Shown piece by piece: positions 50,152 to 59,849 of a stretch of DNA of 61,193 bases (its first letter is position 1; every line of letters begins with the position of its first letter). Source of the DNA: an uncultured Alphaproteobacteria bacterium (GTDB lineage Bacteria > Pseudomonadota > Alphaproteobacteria > RF32 > CAG-239); NCBI GenBank assembly GCA_944391695.1, contig CALXUO010000011.1, positions 1 through 61,193 on the forward strand, in the 5' to 3' direction. The notes under the pieces are model-generated. The model did not search any database and was not told the DNA's origin. It saw nothing but the letters and a program-made list of their open reading frames with translations. The position numbers were made by a program, and so were the translations under genes.

Positions 50152-53100
50152 GCAACCTCAAACAAGAAAAAGAACAACGCATAGCTCTGGCCTCATCAAA
50201 CCAGCGTATGGCAGCCGATCCAAACTATTCAGTCTGGGTAGAGGCCTCTGCCGGAACCGGCAAGACCAAAGTTCTTTCCGATAGAGTTCTAAGACTTTTG
50301 CTTGAAGGAGTTAACCCCTCACGTCTGCTTTGCCTAACCTATACCAAAGCCGCCGCGGTTGAAATGAGCAACCGCATTGCCGAGCGCTTAAGCAACTGGG
50401 CCATATTAGATGACGACACACTATCTTTAGAGCTTGAAAAACTTTTAGGGCTTAACTCTTTATCTTCCGAACAATTATCAAAGCTCATGCCCCAAGCCAG
50501 AAAACTTTTTGCCGTTTTACTAGATACTCCGGGCGGCATAAAGATTCAAACCATCCATAGTTTCTGCCAGGAGATATTAAAGCGTTTTCCGCTTGAAGCC
50601 AAAATCTCACCTTATTTTGAGGTTATGGACGACCGCCAAGCTAAAGAAGCCATGGAAAATATCAAGACCGAAATTTTGCAAGGCAATCTAAGTCCCCAAG
50701 CGCGCGAAGCTTTATCTTGGCTCACCTCCGAGGTAAGCGAGTTCAAATTTCCCGATATAATGAGTTCAATCTCCGAAAATCGCAATCTATTTAATGAATA
50801 TCTATCCCGCCAAGGCTCGCTTGAAGCTCTAATCTCGCAAACCTCCGCCAAACTCAACCTCCCCTCAGATATTAACGCCCAAGACATCAAAACCGCCTTT
50901 TGGGAAGGGACATCTGCCGCAGATTTTTCTCTTTTGATCAAAGCCCTGTCCGAAGGGAGTGATAAATCGGTTCAAAATTCGCTTAAACTTTCCTCTGCCG
51001 TTCAAAACCAAGATTTTGAGCTTGCCTGCGACATTCTTCTAACCATCAAACAAGAACCGCGCAAAGACATTTTGCAAAAAAAGCCGCTTATGCTTTTTCC
51101 TGATGCTGCCAAATCTTACAATAGCATATCTGCCGCACTTATTTCCGCCGTCAATAAGCTCAAATCCCTAAATCTGCTTAACTCCACTAGAGCTGTTTTA
51201 ACTCTTTCTTCCGAGCTTTTAAAGCGTTACCAAACATACAAAAAGCTTCACTCCAAAATGGACTATAACGACTTAATCATCCTAACCAAACACCTTTTGG
51301 AAGACGCTTCTGTTGCCCAATGGATACTCTACAAGCTTGACGGCGGCATTGACCATATTTTGATTGACGAGGCGCAAGACACCTCCCCTGAGCAATGGTC
51401 AATTATCAAATCCCTAACGCAAGATTTTTTTTCAGGCCTTAGCAACCGTGAAAAACCGGCCACAGTCTTTGTTGTCGGTGATCGCAAACAATCCATCTAT
51501 TCGTTTCAAGGAGCCGATCCGCGAGAGTTTGAAAGAATGCACACCTACTTCAAAGGCAAAATTTCTGATTTCAAAGATGTCAACATGGAGGTATCATTTC
51601 GCTCCACCTCGGCAGTACTTGACAGCGTAAACAAGGTTTTTGCGCAAGGGGCGGCCCGTGACGGAGTTGTCAACGACGGCCAAGAGCTTATGCACATTCC
51701 TTCACGTATAGGCGATGGCGGAAGGATAGAGCTTTGGCCTTTGGTTCAGCCTGACGATAACGATATTTCCGACCAAATCTGGCTTCCTCCGGTTGAGCGG
51801 GTGTCCGGCATATCCTCATCTTCCAAACTGGCCCGCCAAATCGCCGAAACCATCAAATCCAAAGTATCCCAAAAAGAGATATTACAATCCCAAGGACGTC
51901 CGCTCAGATATCGCGACTTTTTAATACTGGTTCAACGGCGCAATTCATTTGTTGAGGAAATTGTCAGGGCCTGCAAAAACGCAGGAGTCAACATCACCGG
52001 AGTTGACAAGATAAAACTTTCCGAGCAAATAGCGGTCAACGACTTGTTGGCTTTGGCGCAATTCACGCTTCTGCCCTCCGATGATCTAAACCTTGCCTGT
52101 GTCCTAAAATCACCTCTTTTCGGGCTAAATGATGATGACTTGTTTACCCTCTGCTATCAACGAGGCGAAAAAAGCCTGTGGCAGCGTCTAAAAGAAAGCT
52201 CTTCTTACCCAACAATTGCCGAAACACTATATCAAATCCTTAAGTTTGCAAATACTCACCGTCCGTTTGAGTTTTTCAGCTATATTTTAAATGAGCTTCA
52301 AGGGCAAAAAAAATTCATCAGCCGCTTGGGTTTTGAATGTACCGATACCTTAGATGAATTTATCAACCTAAGCCTTTCGTTTGAGCAAGAACACATCCCC
52401 ACGCTGCAGCTTTTTGTCGAATGGATGCATCAAGATGATGTTGAAATCAAACGCAACCTTGAGCAAAACGACCTTGATGCCGTCCGCTTAATGACGGTTC
52501 ACGGTTCCAAAGGGCTGCAAGCACCGATTGTTATTTTGCCCGATACCGTAAGGGTAAAAAGCATCAAACAGGAATCAGGCTGGCTTTATGATGACGACAC
52601 TTTATTTTATCCTTTGGGCAAAGAATACTATGAAAGCACTTGTTGCCGTCTCAAGGAGCAAGAGAAAGCTCTTTCTTTAGAAGAATACCACCGTTTGCTT
52701 TATGTAGCCTTAACCCGGGCCGAAGAACGTTTGTGTATTTGCGGCTACCAAAAAAAGCACAAACCCAGCCAAGAATCCTGGTACGAAATTTGTCAAACCG
52801 CGCTGCGGCCTTTGTTAAGCCAAACTGCTGACAACGACATATTATTTTATCAAACCGAACAGCAAATTCCCCCCAAAAACAAAACGGAAACACTAAAAAA
52901 ACGTTTACCTCTTGATTTTCCGCAGTGGCTTACGAGGCCTGCTCCTCAACAAGGACCGCTTGCCCGTCCGTTAACTCCGTCGCATTTAGATGAGGACAAA
53001 GTTTCAGCGCTTTCGCCGCTATTAACACAAAACGACACTCTGCTTTATTCCCGCGGACGTCTCATCCACAAACTGCTACAATTTATTCCCTCTGCCGAGC

Positions 53101-53507
53101 CCAAATTACGCTCTGCGCTGATAGCAGAATTTTTCAAAACTCAAGCCCCTGAGCTATCTCCCACTGTCCAAGACCAAATTGCAACCGAGGTACTAAATCT
53201 TATAGAAGACACTCGCTTCAGCGCTCTTTTCGGCCCCAATTCTCTTGCCGAAGTTCCGCTTATGGGGCGTGTCGGCGACAATATAATCTCAGGCCAAATC
53301 GATCGTCTGGTAGTAACCGATAACAAAGTGATTATTGTTGATTATAAGACCAATCGTCCGGCGGCGCAAACACTTCAAGACGTTCCCCCATCCTACCTCA
53401 AACAAATGAAAGCCTACCGCGAGCTCATTTCTCAAATTTATCCCGATTTAAGTGTTGAAACCTATATTCTTTGGACCAACACCGCCCAAATGATGAAAAT
53501 TGAATAA
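50148..53507 (+). CDS. addA: Double-strand break repair helicase AddA
   Basis: AddA is the active UvrD-like 3'-5' helicase and nuclease partner of AddB. The 1119-residue protein has Walker A EASAGTGKT (32-40), DHILIDEAQDTSPEQW, VGDRKQSIYSFQGAD, MTVHGSKGLQAPIV and a C-terminal nuclease motif GQIDRLVVTDNKVIIVDYKT. ATG 50148 overlaps the addB stop as ATGA and has AAGGAG seven bases upstream. The addB-addA-trxA order is common in alphaproteobacteria. Confidence 0.97.
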   Translation: MSNLKQEKEQRIALASSNQRMAADPNYSVWVEASAGTGKTKVLSDRVLRLLLEGVNPSRLLCLTYTKAAAVEMSNRIAERLSNWAILDDDTLSLELEKLLGLNSLSSEQLSKLMPQARKLFAVLLDTPGGIKIQTIHSFCQEILKRFPLEAKISPYFEVMDDRQAKEAMENIKTEILQGNLSPQAREALSWLTSEVSEFKFPDIMSSISENRNLFNEYLSRQGSLEALISQTSAKLNLPSDINAQDIKTAFWEGTSAADFSLLIKALSEGSDKSVQNSLKLSSAVQNQDFELACDILLTIKQEPRKDILQKKPLMLFPDAAKSYNSISAALISAVNKLKSLNLLNSTRAVLTLSSELLKRYQTYKKLHSKMDYNDLIILTKHLLEDASVAQWILYKLDGGIDHILIDEAQDTSPEQWSIIKSLTQDFFSGLSNREKPATVFVVGDRKQSIYSFQGADPREFERMHTYFKGKISDFKDVNMEVSFRSTSAVLDSVNKVFAQGAARDGVVNDGQELMHIPSRIGDGGRIELWPLVQPDDNDISDQIWLPPVERVSGISSSSKLARQIAETIKSKVSQKEILQSQGRPLRYRDFLILVQRRNSFVEEIVRACKNAGVNITGVDKIKLSEQIAVNDLLALAQFTLLPSDDLNLACVLKSPLFGLNDDDLFTLCYQRGEKSLWQRLKESSSYPTIAETLYQILKFANTHRPFEFFSYILNELQGQKKFISRLGFECTDTLDEFINLSLSFEQEHIPTLQLFVEWMHQDDVEIKRNLEQNDLDAVRLMTVHGSKGLQAPIVILPDTVRVKSIKQESGWLYDDDTLFYPLGKEYYESTCCRLKEQEKALSLEEYHRLLYVALTRAEERLCICGYQKKHKPSQESWYEICQTALRPLLSQTADNDILFYQTEQQIPPKNKTETLKKRLPLDFPQWLTRPAPQQGPLARPLTPSHLDEDKVSALSPLLTQNDTLLYSRGRLIHKLLQFIPSAEPKLRSALIAEFFKTQAPELSPTVQDQIATEVLNLIEDTRFSALFGPNSLAEVPLMGRVGDNIISGQIDRLVVTDNKVIIVDYKTNRPAAQTLQDVPPSYLKQMKAYRELISQIYPDLSVETYILWTNTAQMMKIE

Positions 53508-53531
53508 CCTAGGATTTTTTTAACAAATAGC

Positions 53532-53560
53532 TTTATTTCTCCAAAATTTATTACTATATT
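53532..53560 (+). promoter_or_regulatory. Candidate trxA promoter
   Basis: TTTATT (53532-53537), 17 bases, TATATT (53555-53560). It lies in the 88-base gap after addA. Confidence 0.5.
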
Positions 53561-53595
53561 ATAAACAACAGCAATTTCTATAGAAAGGAAAACAC

Positions 53596-53910
53596 ATGAA
53601 ATCCATACAAGATGCCGATTTTGATTCGGAAGTGCTAAAAGCCAACGGTTTGGTTTTGGTTGATTTTTGGGCGGAATGGTGCGGTCCCTGCCGTCAGCTT
53701 TTGCCGATTATGGAAGAGCTTTCCTCTGAGATGAGAGGCAAGGTTGAAATCCTAAAGATGAATGTAGACGAAGCCCCGTCAACTCCGGCCAGTTTCGGCA
53801 TCAGGAGTATTCCGTCGCTTTTGTTGTTTAAGGACGGCAAATTGGTTGACACCAAAGTAGGTCTCAATTCCAAATCCGTACTCAGCGATTGGATTAACCA
53901 ACACGCTTAA
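53596..53910 (+). CDS. trxA: Thioredoxin
   Basis: The 104-residue cytoplasmic thiol reductant has WCGPC (28-32) in DFWAEWCGPCRQ and the cis-proline in RSIPSLLLF. The trailing FKDGKLVDTKVG matches thioredoxin 1. AAAGGA lies about eight bases before the ATG. It has its own candidate promoter and a shared terminator, so it can be expressed apart from addBA. Confidence 0.96.
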   Translation: MKSIQDADFDSEVLKANGLVLVDFWAEWCGPCRQLLPIMEELSSEMRGKVEILKMNVDEAPSTPASFGIRSIPSLLLFKDGKLVDTKVGLNSKSVLSDWINQHA

Positions 53911-53917
53911 AAACTCC

Positions 53918-53944
53918 AAGCCCTGCTATTGCGGGGCTTTTTTA
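53918..53944. terminator. Bidirectional terminator between trxA and chrA
   Basis: AAGCCCTGC (53918-53926) pairs with GCGGGGCTT (53931-53939) around TATT, followed by a T run; the minus strand has a weaker T-rich flank. It reaches into the chrA stop codon. Confidence 0.85.
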
Positions 53945-54460
53945 TAGCCTAAACACAATACCCAGTACTGCCGCCAAACAAAGATATATGATAGGACTTT
54001 TGCGCCAAATTCGCATCATGGCAAGCAGTCCCACAAAGAACAAAATCTCGATGCTTCCGCTAAGCGCGATTTTAGCCACTTGCAAACCTGCAAACAAAAT
54101 CAACGCCAAAACCGCCGGCCTAATACCTGACAAAACATCGTGCACTCTCTGATTGCAACTGTATTTTTGCATCATCTTGGCAATCAAAATCATAATCACC
54201 ACCGAAGGCAGCACCAAAGCAAAAGTTGCGATTATTCCTCCTGCCACTCCGGCTGCATTAAATCCGGCAAACGTTGCCATATTAACACCGATAGGCCCCG
54301 GTGTTGATTCCGAAACCGCAATCATATCCGTAAGCTCGGCCTTAGAAAACCAGTCGTATTTATCAGCCAAGTCAAACAAGAAAGGCACCGTAACCAACCC
54401 ACCGCCTATGGCAAACAAGCCTATTTTAAAAAACTCAAAAAACAACAAGAGATAAGTCAT
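53942..54460 (-). CDS. chrA: Chromate transporter half-size subunit (second)
   Basis: The 172-residue membrane protein is one CHR domain, with the signature FFKIGLFAIGGGLVTVPFL and DMIAVSESTPGPIGVNMATF and about six hydrophobic segments. Half-size CHR proteins occur as adjacent pairs that replace the single long ChrA. The substrate may be chromate or another anion; family membership alone does not show resistance. It overlaps its partner by four bases (ATGA). Confidence 0.9.
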   Translation of the reverse strand: MTYLLLFFEFFKIGLFAIGGGLVTVPFLFDLADKYDWFSKAELTDMIAVSESTPGPIGVNMATFAGFNAAGVAGGIIATFALVLPSVVIMILIAKMMQKYSCNQRVHDVLSGIRPAVLALILFAGLQVAKIALSGSIEILFFVGLLAMMRIWRKSPIIYLCLAAVLGIVFRL

Positions 54461-55008
54461 TTTTTCTTAATCCTTCTTTTTATCTCGCCCCATCCCAAAG
54501 ACCACGCTCCGGCAATAAACACCACCATTACCGCCGACAATCCGCCGCCGACCAACAACACCAATGCCCCGATAAAAACGGCCGCCGCCATATAATCTTT
54601 GATATTTTTCTTTGCCAAATCATAAATAATATCGGCAATCAATGCTGCCACGCAGATTCTAATACCGGCAAAAGCATATGCCACATAGCGGTTATCCATA
54701 AATTTTTGCAAAATACTGGCCACCAAAGTTATAATAATTAACGAAGGCATTACGATACCTGCCGTTGCGGCAATAGCCCCCAAAACACCTTTTTGTTGAT
54801 AGCCGATAAAAGTTGCGACATTAATTGAGATAATTCCCGGCGTACATTGACCGATAGAATATAGATCAAGCAACTCTTCCTCGCTCAAGAACCTGCGTTT
54901 TGCCACAACCTCAGCCTTCAAAAGCGGCAGCATGGCATATCCGCCGCCAAACGTAAACAAACCAATCTTAAAAAACAAACAAAACAATTTCGCTAATTCT
55001 CTCATCAA
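54457..55008 (-). CDS. chrA: Chromate transporter half-size subunit (first)
   Basis: The 183-residue CHR domain has FFKIGLFTFGGGYAMLPLL and DLYSIGQCTPGIISINVATF. It is paralogous to the following gene, and the two presumably form a heterodimer with opposite topology. It is divergent from pntAA across a 94-base gap. AGGA-like sites upstream are weak. Confidence 0.9.
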   Translation of the reverse strand: MMRELAKLFCLFFKIGLFTFGGGYAMLPLLKAEVVAKRRFLSEEELLDLYSIGQCTPGIISINVATFIGYQQKGVLGAIAATAGIVMPSLIIITLVASILQKFMDNRYVAYAFAGIRICVAALIADIIYDLAKKNIKDYMAAAVFIGALVLLVGGGLSAVMVVFIAGAWSLGWGEIKRRIKKK

Positions 55009-55030
55009 CCAATCCTTATTTTTAAGGGCA

Positions 55031-55059
55031 TTGTATCTTCAACCGGCAACGATTATATC
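55031..55059 (+). promoter_or_regulatory. Candidate pnt promoter
   Basis: TTGTAT (55031-55036), 17 bases, TATATC (55054-55059), about 44 bases before pntAA. Confidence 0.5.
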
Positions 55060-55102
55060 CATATATGGTTTTATAATAGTTAACAAAGGTAACAATATTT
55101 AA

Positions 55103-56113
55103 ATGATTATAGGATTTTCCAAAGAAGCCGACACCAAAGAAACCAGGGTTGCCATTTCTCCTGATACTGTTTCAAAATTCAAACAATCAGGCTTTAAGAT
55201 TCTGATTTTATCAGGCTCAGGTATTGCCTCGGGTTTCAGCGATGAAAAGTACCAACAATCAGGAGCCGACATAATCTCTCAATCGGACAAAATATCTTCT
55301 CAGGCCGATATTTTATTAAAAATTTCCGCACCTTCTTTGCAAGAAATTAATCTCCTCAAAAAAGAAAGCTTTATTATCGGCGATATGAGTAACATCTCTT
55401 CCAAGGCCAAACAACAACTTTTGCACAAATCCGTTTTTTGCTTTGGGCTTGAGCGCCTGCCCCGCACTTCATCAGCCCAAATATTTGATATCCTGTCATC
55501 ACAAAACAACCTTTCCGGCTACCAAGCGGTAATCAAGGCCCTAAGTTTTTCCACCCGAATTGTTCCCCTGATGATAACCTCGGCCGGCACGCTTCCGCCG
55601 CTCAAATTTTTAATCATCGGCGGCGGAGTTGCCGGCCTGCAAGCAGCGGCCACAGCCAAGCGTTTAGGCGCCAAAGTCTATATCACCGACACTCGTCCCG
55701 AGGTCAAAGAACAAGCAACCTCTCTTGGCGCCTTGTTTGTTTCCGATATTGTCGAAATATTGCCGCAAATCAACATCATCATATCATCGGCATTCAGCCC
55801 CGATAAAAAAGCGCCGCTTATTGTTAACCGCTCCATGCTCAAGCTCTTGCCTTCCGGTTCGATTATAATAGATATGGCGGCATCTAAAGGTGGCAATATT
55901 GAGGGCAGCAAACAAGGCCAAGTCGTTTCTTTGCTGTCACACACCATCTATGGCGATAGTTTTCTTGCCCGCGAAATTCCAGGTTCTTCAAGTCCTCTTT
56001 TGGCCAACAATCTCTGCAATTTCACCATGAAACTTTATTCTGCCTCCCAAAAATCTCTACTCCCCGATTTTTCCGATGAGCTGATTTCTTCAACCTGTAT
56101 AACGAAAGGCTAA
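55103..56113 (+). CDS. pntAA: Proton-translocating NAD(P) transhydrogenase, alpha subunit part 1
   Basis: This 336-residue soluble NAD(H)-binding domain I has the Rossmann loop LIIGGGVAGLQAAATAKRLGA, followed by VYITDTRPEVKEQA, and the N-terminal KEADTKETRVAISPDTV. In the three-gene form found in Rhodospirillum and relatives, domain I is a separate polypeptide. Together with PntAB and PntB it uses the proton gradient to reduce NADP with NADH. It lies five bases before pntAB. Confidence 0.95.
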   Translation: MIIGFSKEADTKETRVAISPDTVSKFKQSGFKILILSGSGIASGFSDEKYQQSGADIISQSDKISSQADILLKISAPSLQEINLLKKESFIIGDMSNISSKAKQQLLHKSVFCFGLERLPRTSSAQIFDILSSQNNLSGYQAVIKALSFSTRIVPLMITSAGTLPPLKFLIIGGGVAGLQAAATAKRLGAKVYITDTRPEVKEQATSLGALFVSDIVEILPQINIIISSAFSPDKKAPLIVNRSMLKLLPSGSIIIDMAASKGGNIEGSKQGQVVSLLSHTIYGDSFLAREIPGSSSPLLANNLCNFTMKLYSASQKSLLPDFSDELISSTCITKG

Positions 56114-56118
56114 ACCTC

Positions 56119-56403
56119 ATGGATATATGGTCTCTTTTAACAATTTTTATGTTATCGTGCTTTGTGGGCTATCTTATTATCTGGGGTGTAACACCGGCTT
56201 TGCACTCACCGCTGATGAGCGTATCCAACGCCATTTCCGGTATCATTATCATCGGCGCGCTTTTATCTTTGGACAACAGCCACTCGTTTACTGCCAATTT
56301 TTTGGCCTATTTGGCTTGTTTTTTGGCCGCCATTAATATTTTTGGCGGATTTGCCATATCGCAACGCATGCTCGAAATGTTCAAATCTCGGGAGAAGAAA
56401 TAA
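56119..56403 (+). CDS. pntAB: NAD(P) transhydrogenase, alpha subunit part 2
   Basis: The 94-residue integral membrane part has three hydrophobic segments and the family pattern HSPLMSVSNAISGIIIIGAL and FGGFAISQRMLEMF. It forms half of the proton channel domain II with PntB. Its stop codon overlaps the pntB start by one base. Confidence 0.95.
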   Translation: MDIWSLLTIFMLSCFVGYLIIWGVTPALHSPLMSVSNAISGIIIIGALLSLDNSHSFTANFLAYLACFLAAINIFGGFAISQRMLEMFKSREKK

Positions 56404-57755
56404 TGTATTACTTTCAAAATCTTGCCTATATTTTGGCTTGTTTGCTCATGATTTTATCCATCCGCTCCTTAGCTTCTCCACGCACGGCAAGATTTGGCAA
56501 CATTCTTGGCATTTTAGGAATATTGTTTGCCATAGTTGCGGCATTATCAATCCAAAGATTTCCGTCAATATTGTTTTCACTCACGGCTATTTTGCTTGGC
56601 GCCATAGTTGGCATTTACTCAGCTTTCAAAGTCAAACTAACCTCTTTACCGCAAATGATTGCGGCTTTCAATTGCCTTGGAGGTCTGGCTGCGGTTTGCA
56701 TAGCTCTGGCAGAAGTTTTGTCATCATCGCCCAAACTTTTTGACAATACTTTAGGCTCAATTATCGGCGGTCTGGCGTTTTCCGGCTCGGTTATTGCCTA
56801 TGTCAAACTCCAAGGCACCATCAAATCTGCCCCTTTGCACTTTCGCTTTCAGCATTTGCTCAATATTTCTTTACTTCTTGTAGTTTTGATTTTGGCAGGC
56901 ATCTTCATCACCACCGGATTAACAGATATTTTCATCATTCTCACAGTACTGGTCATTATCTTAGGAGCTTTGCTGGTATTGCCGATTGGCGGAGCCGATA
57001 TGCCGGTTGTAATCTCGCTTCTCAATGGCTATTCCGGTTGGGCGGCCGCCGGCATCGGCCTATCTTTGGATAGCTCAATCTTAATCATCATCGGCACGAT
57101 TGTTGGCGCCGGCGGCACTATCTTGGCCTATATCATGATAAAAGCCATGAACCGCTCCTTGCTAAACATCCTAACCGGAGGCTTTGCCGCAAACTCCAAA
57201 GAAAGCCCTTCATCTTCTGTATTATCGGCTAATTCCGGCTCGCCGCAAGACGCGGCCTTTATTATGGAAAATGCCGCCAAAATAATTATTGTCCCGGGCT
57301 TTGGCATGGCTGCGGCACAGGCCCAACACGCGCTAAAAAATATGGCAACCATTCTTGGCAACAAATATCACGCCGATGTCAAATTTGCGATTCATCCGGT
57401 GGCCGGTCGCATGCCTGGCCACATGAACGTACTTTTGGCCGAAGCCGGCATAGACTATCAAGATGTCTTTGAGCTTGCCGACATCAACCAAGAGTTTTCC
57501 TCAACCGACGTTGCCTATATCATTGGTGCCAACGACATCACCAATCCCTCAGCCAAAACCGATGCTTCTTCGCCTTTGTTTGGCATGCCCATTTTAGATG
57601 TATCCCAAGCCAAAACCGTATTTTTCGTCAAACGCTCTCTTGGCAGCGGCTACTCAGGCGTAGACAACCCATTGTTTTATGCTCCCAACACCATAATGCT
57701 CTATGGTGATGCCAAAGACATCACCGAGCAAATAGTCAAGTTTTTGGAGCAATAG
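56403..57755 (+). CDS. pntB: NAD(P) transhydrogenase subunit beta
   Basis: The 450-residue subunit has about nine membrane segments (domain II) and a C-terminal NADP-binding domain III with IVPGFGMAAAQAQHALKNMA, IHPVAGRMPGHMNVLLAEAG and GYSGVDNPLFY. It completes the pnt operon and ends three bases from the convergent lipoprotein gene. Confidence 0.97.
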   Translation: MYYFQNLAYILACLLMILSIRSLASPRTARFGNILGILGILFAIVAALSIQRFPSILFSLTAILLGAIVGIYSAFKVKLTSLPQMIAAFNCLGGLAAVCIALAEVLSSSPKLFDNTLGSIIGGLAFSGSVIAYVKLQGTIKSAPLHFRFQHLLNISLLLVVLILAGIFITTGLTDIFIILTVLVIILGALLVLPIGGADMPVVISLLNGYSGWAAAGIGLSLDSSILIIIGTIVGAGGTILAYIMIKAMNRSLLNILTGGFAANSKESPSSSVLSANSGSPQDAAFIMENAAKIIIVPGFGMAAAQAQHALKNMATILGNKYHADVKFAIHPVAGRMPGHMNVLLAEAGIDYQDVFELADINQEFSSTDVAYIIGANDITNPSAKTDASSPLFGMPILDVSQAKTVFFVKRSLGSGYSGVDNPLFYAPNTIMLYGDAKDITEQIVKFLEQ

Positions 57756-57757
57756 CG

Positions 57758-58342
57758 CTATTTTTTCACTTTAGCCAAAGCCTGCGCAATATTATAACTC
57801 ATATTGCCGAGCATTTTGCTTTCAGCCTCGACAAAGCTGGCAAAATCTTTGTCAACGCTTTCTTCTTCATAAAACTTTTGCCTCTTGATAATTTTGCCAT
57901 CATTATTGGTCAAATACCACCAAGCCTCCAGCACGGCTTTTTCATTCCATACAAAATCCATCCTCACGATTTGTATATCAAGCAAATAATCAAAATTCTC
58001 GACCAATTCGGTCTTAGCCTTCACCTCTGCTTTAGGCAAATAAGCACTCAAATCGGCAGCCACTATTCTTTGCATCATAGCCGACAAATCATTTCCCCAC
58101 CTGTCATGCTCAGCCAACTTTACCTCAGGCGACGAACTCTCGGTTATAACAATCTGCGGCCTATCCAAATAATCAGGCAAATCAATCTCTTTCACCCCGA
58201 CACTAAAGTTTTTGCTTGACAAAACCTTATCTGCTGCATTTCCGATTATCTGCAAACTATAAAACCTGTTATCCGGGCTATATCCGCCCAAACAGCCGGC
58301 CACCAATATCAGTCCAAATATTATTCCTATTTTTTTCATCAT
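57758..58342 (-). CDS. PqiC/YmbA-like ABC transport auxiliary lipoprotein
   Basis: The 194-residue product has a lipoprotein signal with lipobox VAGC and the family pattern RFYSLQ, VGVKEIDLPDYLDRPQIV and DRWGNDLSAMMQRIVAADLS, found in lipoproteins paired with MCE transporters. It would sit at the outer membrane and receive lipid from the MlaD ring. It overlaps mlaD by one base and ends the operon. Confidence 0.85.
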   Translation of the reverse strand: MMKKIGIIFGLILVAGCLGGYSPDNRFYSLQIIGNAADKVLSSKNFSVGVKEIDLPDYLDRPQIVITESSSPEVKLAEHDRWGNDLSAMMQRIVAADLSAYLPKAEVKAKTELVENFDYLLDIQIVRMDFVWNEKAVLEAWWYLTNNDGKIIKRQKFYEEESVDKDFASFVEAESKMLGNMSYNIAQALAKVKK

Positions 58343-59097
58343 TATTTTTTCCCCTTAATCAACGCCTCAGGATTTTGTTCCAAATAATCAGTCAAATTTT
58401 GCATTGACTTAGCCGCCTTGCTGACATTAACCGCAGCTTTATTAATATTTTCCAACACCTCAACCGAGACGCCCTTGTTTCGGCTTAAGGCCTTTTCCAA
58501 ATCCTCAATAATTTTGTTTATATCTGGCATACTTTGGTTAAGCCCCTTAAAGAAGTTGTTAAAGTTTTTAACTCCCTCGGCCAAAGGCATTTTTTGCAAC
58601 CCACGCGAAATCTCGCCCAGCGCCGACAACACCGTCGGAATTTCCAAAAACTTGGTGTCGCCATGATAATTAACCGGTGTATCCGGTAGCATTTCAAGCT
58701 CAATCATCAGTTGTCCCGTAACATAGCTTTGGGATGCAAGCCTTGCTCTCAAACCTTTTTTAACCAAGGCATCCAACACTTCCTTGCCGTCTTTATAGCG
58801 TATGGTACTGGTTATTCCTTTGGTATTCATCTTAACATAAACCGGAATACTAAAATCCAACGTCTCGGTATTAACCATAATATCGATTTTGCTGACCTCT
58901 CCTATTTTCACCCCTTTAAGCACGACCGGAGATCCGACATTAAGCCCGTTGATAGATTCCTCAAAGAACATCACCACTTCGTTTCCTTCTTTGCCGAACA
59001 CCTTATTATCCAACAAAGCTATCACAATGCCTCCCAACACCAGCATCATCACAACCAAAAACAAGCCGATAAGTCTCACATTAGGTTTTTTGGCCAT
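58342..59097 (-). CDS. mlaD: MCE-domain substrate-binding protein MlaD
   Basis: The 251-residue protein has one N-terminal membrane segment (LIGLFLVVMMLVLGGIVIALL) and an MCE domain (VVMFFEESINGLNVGSPVVL, GVKIGEVSKIDI, LRARLASQSYVTGQLMIELE). MlaD hexamers form the periplasmic pore of a lipid transporter. The C-terminal 90 residues are helical. It overlaps mlaF and the lipoprotein gene by one base each. Confidence 0.93.
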   Translation of the reverse strand: MAKKPNVRLIGLFLVVMMLVLGGIVIALLDNKVFGKEGNEVVMFFEESINGLNVGSPVVLKGVKIGEVSKIDIMVNTETLDFSIPVYVKMNTKGITSTIRYKDGKEVLDALVKKGLRARLASQSYVTGQLMIELEMLPDTPVNYHGDTKFLEIPTVLSALGEISRGLQKMPLAEGVKNFNNFFKGLNQSMPDINKIIEDLEKALSRNKGVSVEVLENINKAAVNVSKAAKSMQNLTDYLEQNPEALIKGKK

Positions 59098-59849
59098 TAT
59101 TTTTTACCTCCGCTCAAAAAATGCAACACATTTTGGTTAGGTGGGTTTTGCAACAATTCTTTAGGATTTCCGCGTGCCGAAATTCCCTTAGTATCCGCAT
59201 CAAGATAGATGGCATCTTCTCCCACCGCAAAAATCGAAGCCAGCTCATGCGTAACAATTACAATGGTTGTCCCCAAACTTTTATTAATATCCAAAATCAA
59301 TTCGTCCAATCTTCTGGAGCTGACCGGATCAAGCCCGGCCGAGGGCTCGTCAAAATAGACAATTTCAGGATCAAGCGCCAAAGCTCTTGCCAAACCGGCG
59401 CGTTTTTTCATTCCGCCCGAAATTTCCGACGGATAAAAATCCTCATATCCCCTCAAGCCCACCAGCGCCAATTTAAACTCCACCATATCCATAATCATTT
59501 TAGGCGAATAATCGCTGTATTGCCTAAGCGGCAGCGCCACATTTTCGGCCAAAGTCATTGACGAAAACAACGCCCCGCTTTGGTACAATATCCCGCAATT
59601 TTGCATAATTTTCTTTTTTTGCGCCTCATCGGCATTATCAAAACGCATACCGTCAATCCAAATTTTGCCGCTTTCGGGGGTTTTAAGTCCGGTCAAAATC
59701 TTAAGCAACGAGCTTTTTCCGCATCCAGACCCGCCCATAATAACAAAGACGCAGCCTTTTTTCACCTCAAAGCCGATATTTTTCATCAGCACATTACTAC
59801 CATAGGCGATGGTCAAATTTTCAACCTTTATTTTATTCTCAGCCATCAT
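59097..59849 (-). CDS. mlaF: Mla-type ABC transporter ATPase
   Basis: The 250-residue ATPase has Walker A GGSGCGKSS, the Q-loop CGILYQSGALFSSMTL, signature SGGMKKRAGLARALALD and Walker B EIVYFDEPSAGLDP. It is the energising subunit for MlaE and MlaD. Two ATG codons in a row are possible starts (59849, 59846). It overlaps mlaE by four bases. Confidence 0.95.
   Translation of the reverse strand: MMAENKIKVENLTIAYGSNVLMKNIGFEVKKGCVFVIMGGSGCGKSSLLKILTGLKTPESGKIWIDGMRFDNADEAQKKKIMQNCGILYQSGALFSSMTLAENVALPLRQYSDYSPKMIMDMVEFKLALVGLRGYEDFYPSEISGGMKKRAGLARALALDPEIVYFDEPSAGLDPVSSRRLDELILDINKSLGTTIVIVTHELASIFAVGEDAIYLDADTKGISARGNPKELLQNPPNQNVLHFLSGGKK

Noticed and set aside
53942-55008. Possible frameshift splitting one long chrA
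   Set aside because: Each half has its own complete CHR signature and they are joined by a normal ATGA overlap, as in known two-gene CHR pairs.
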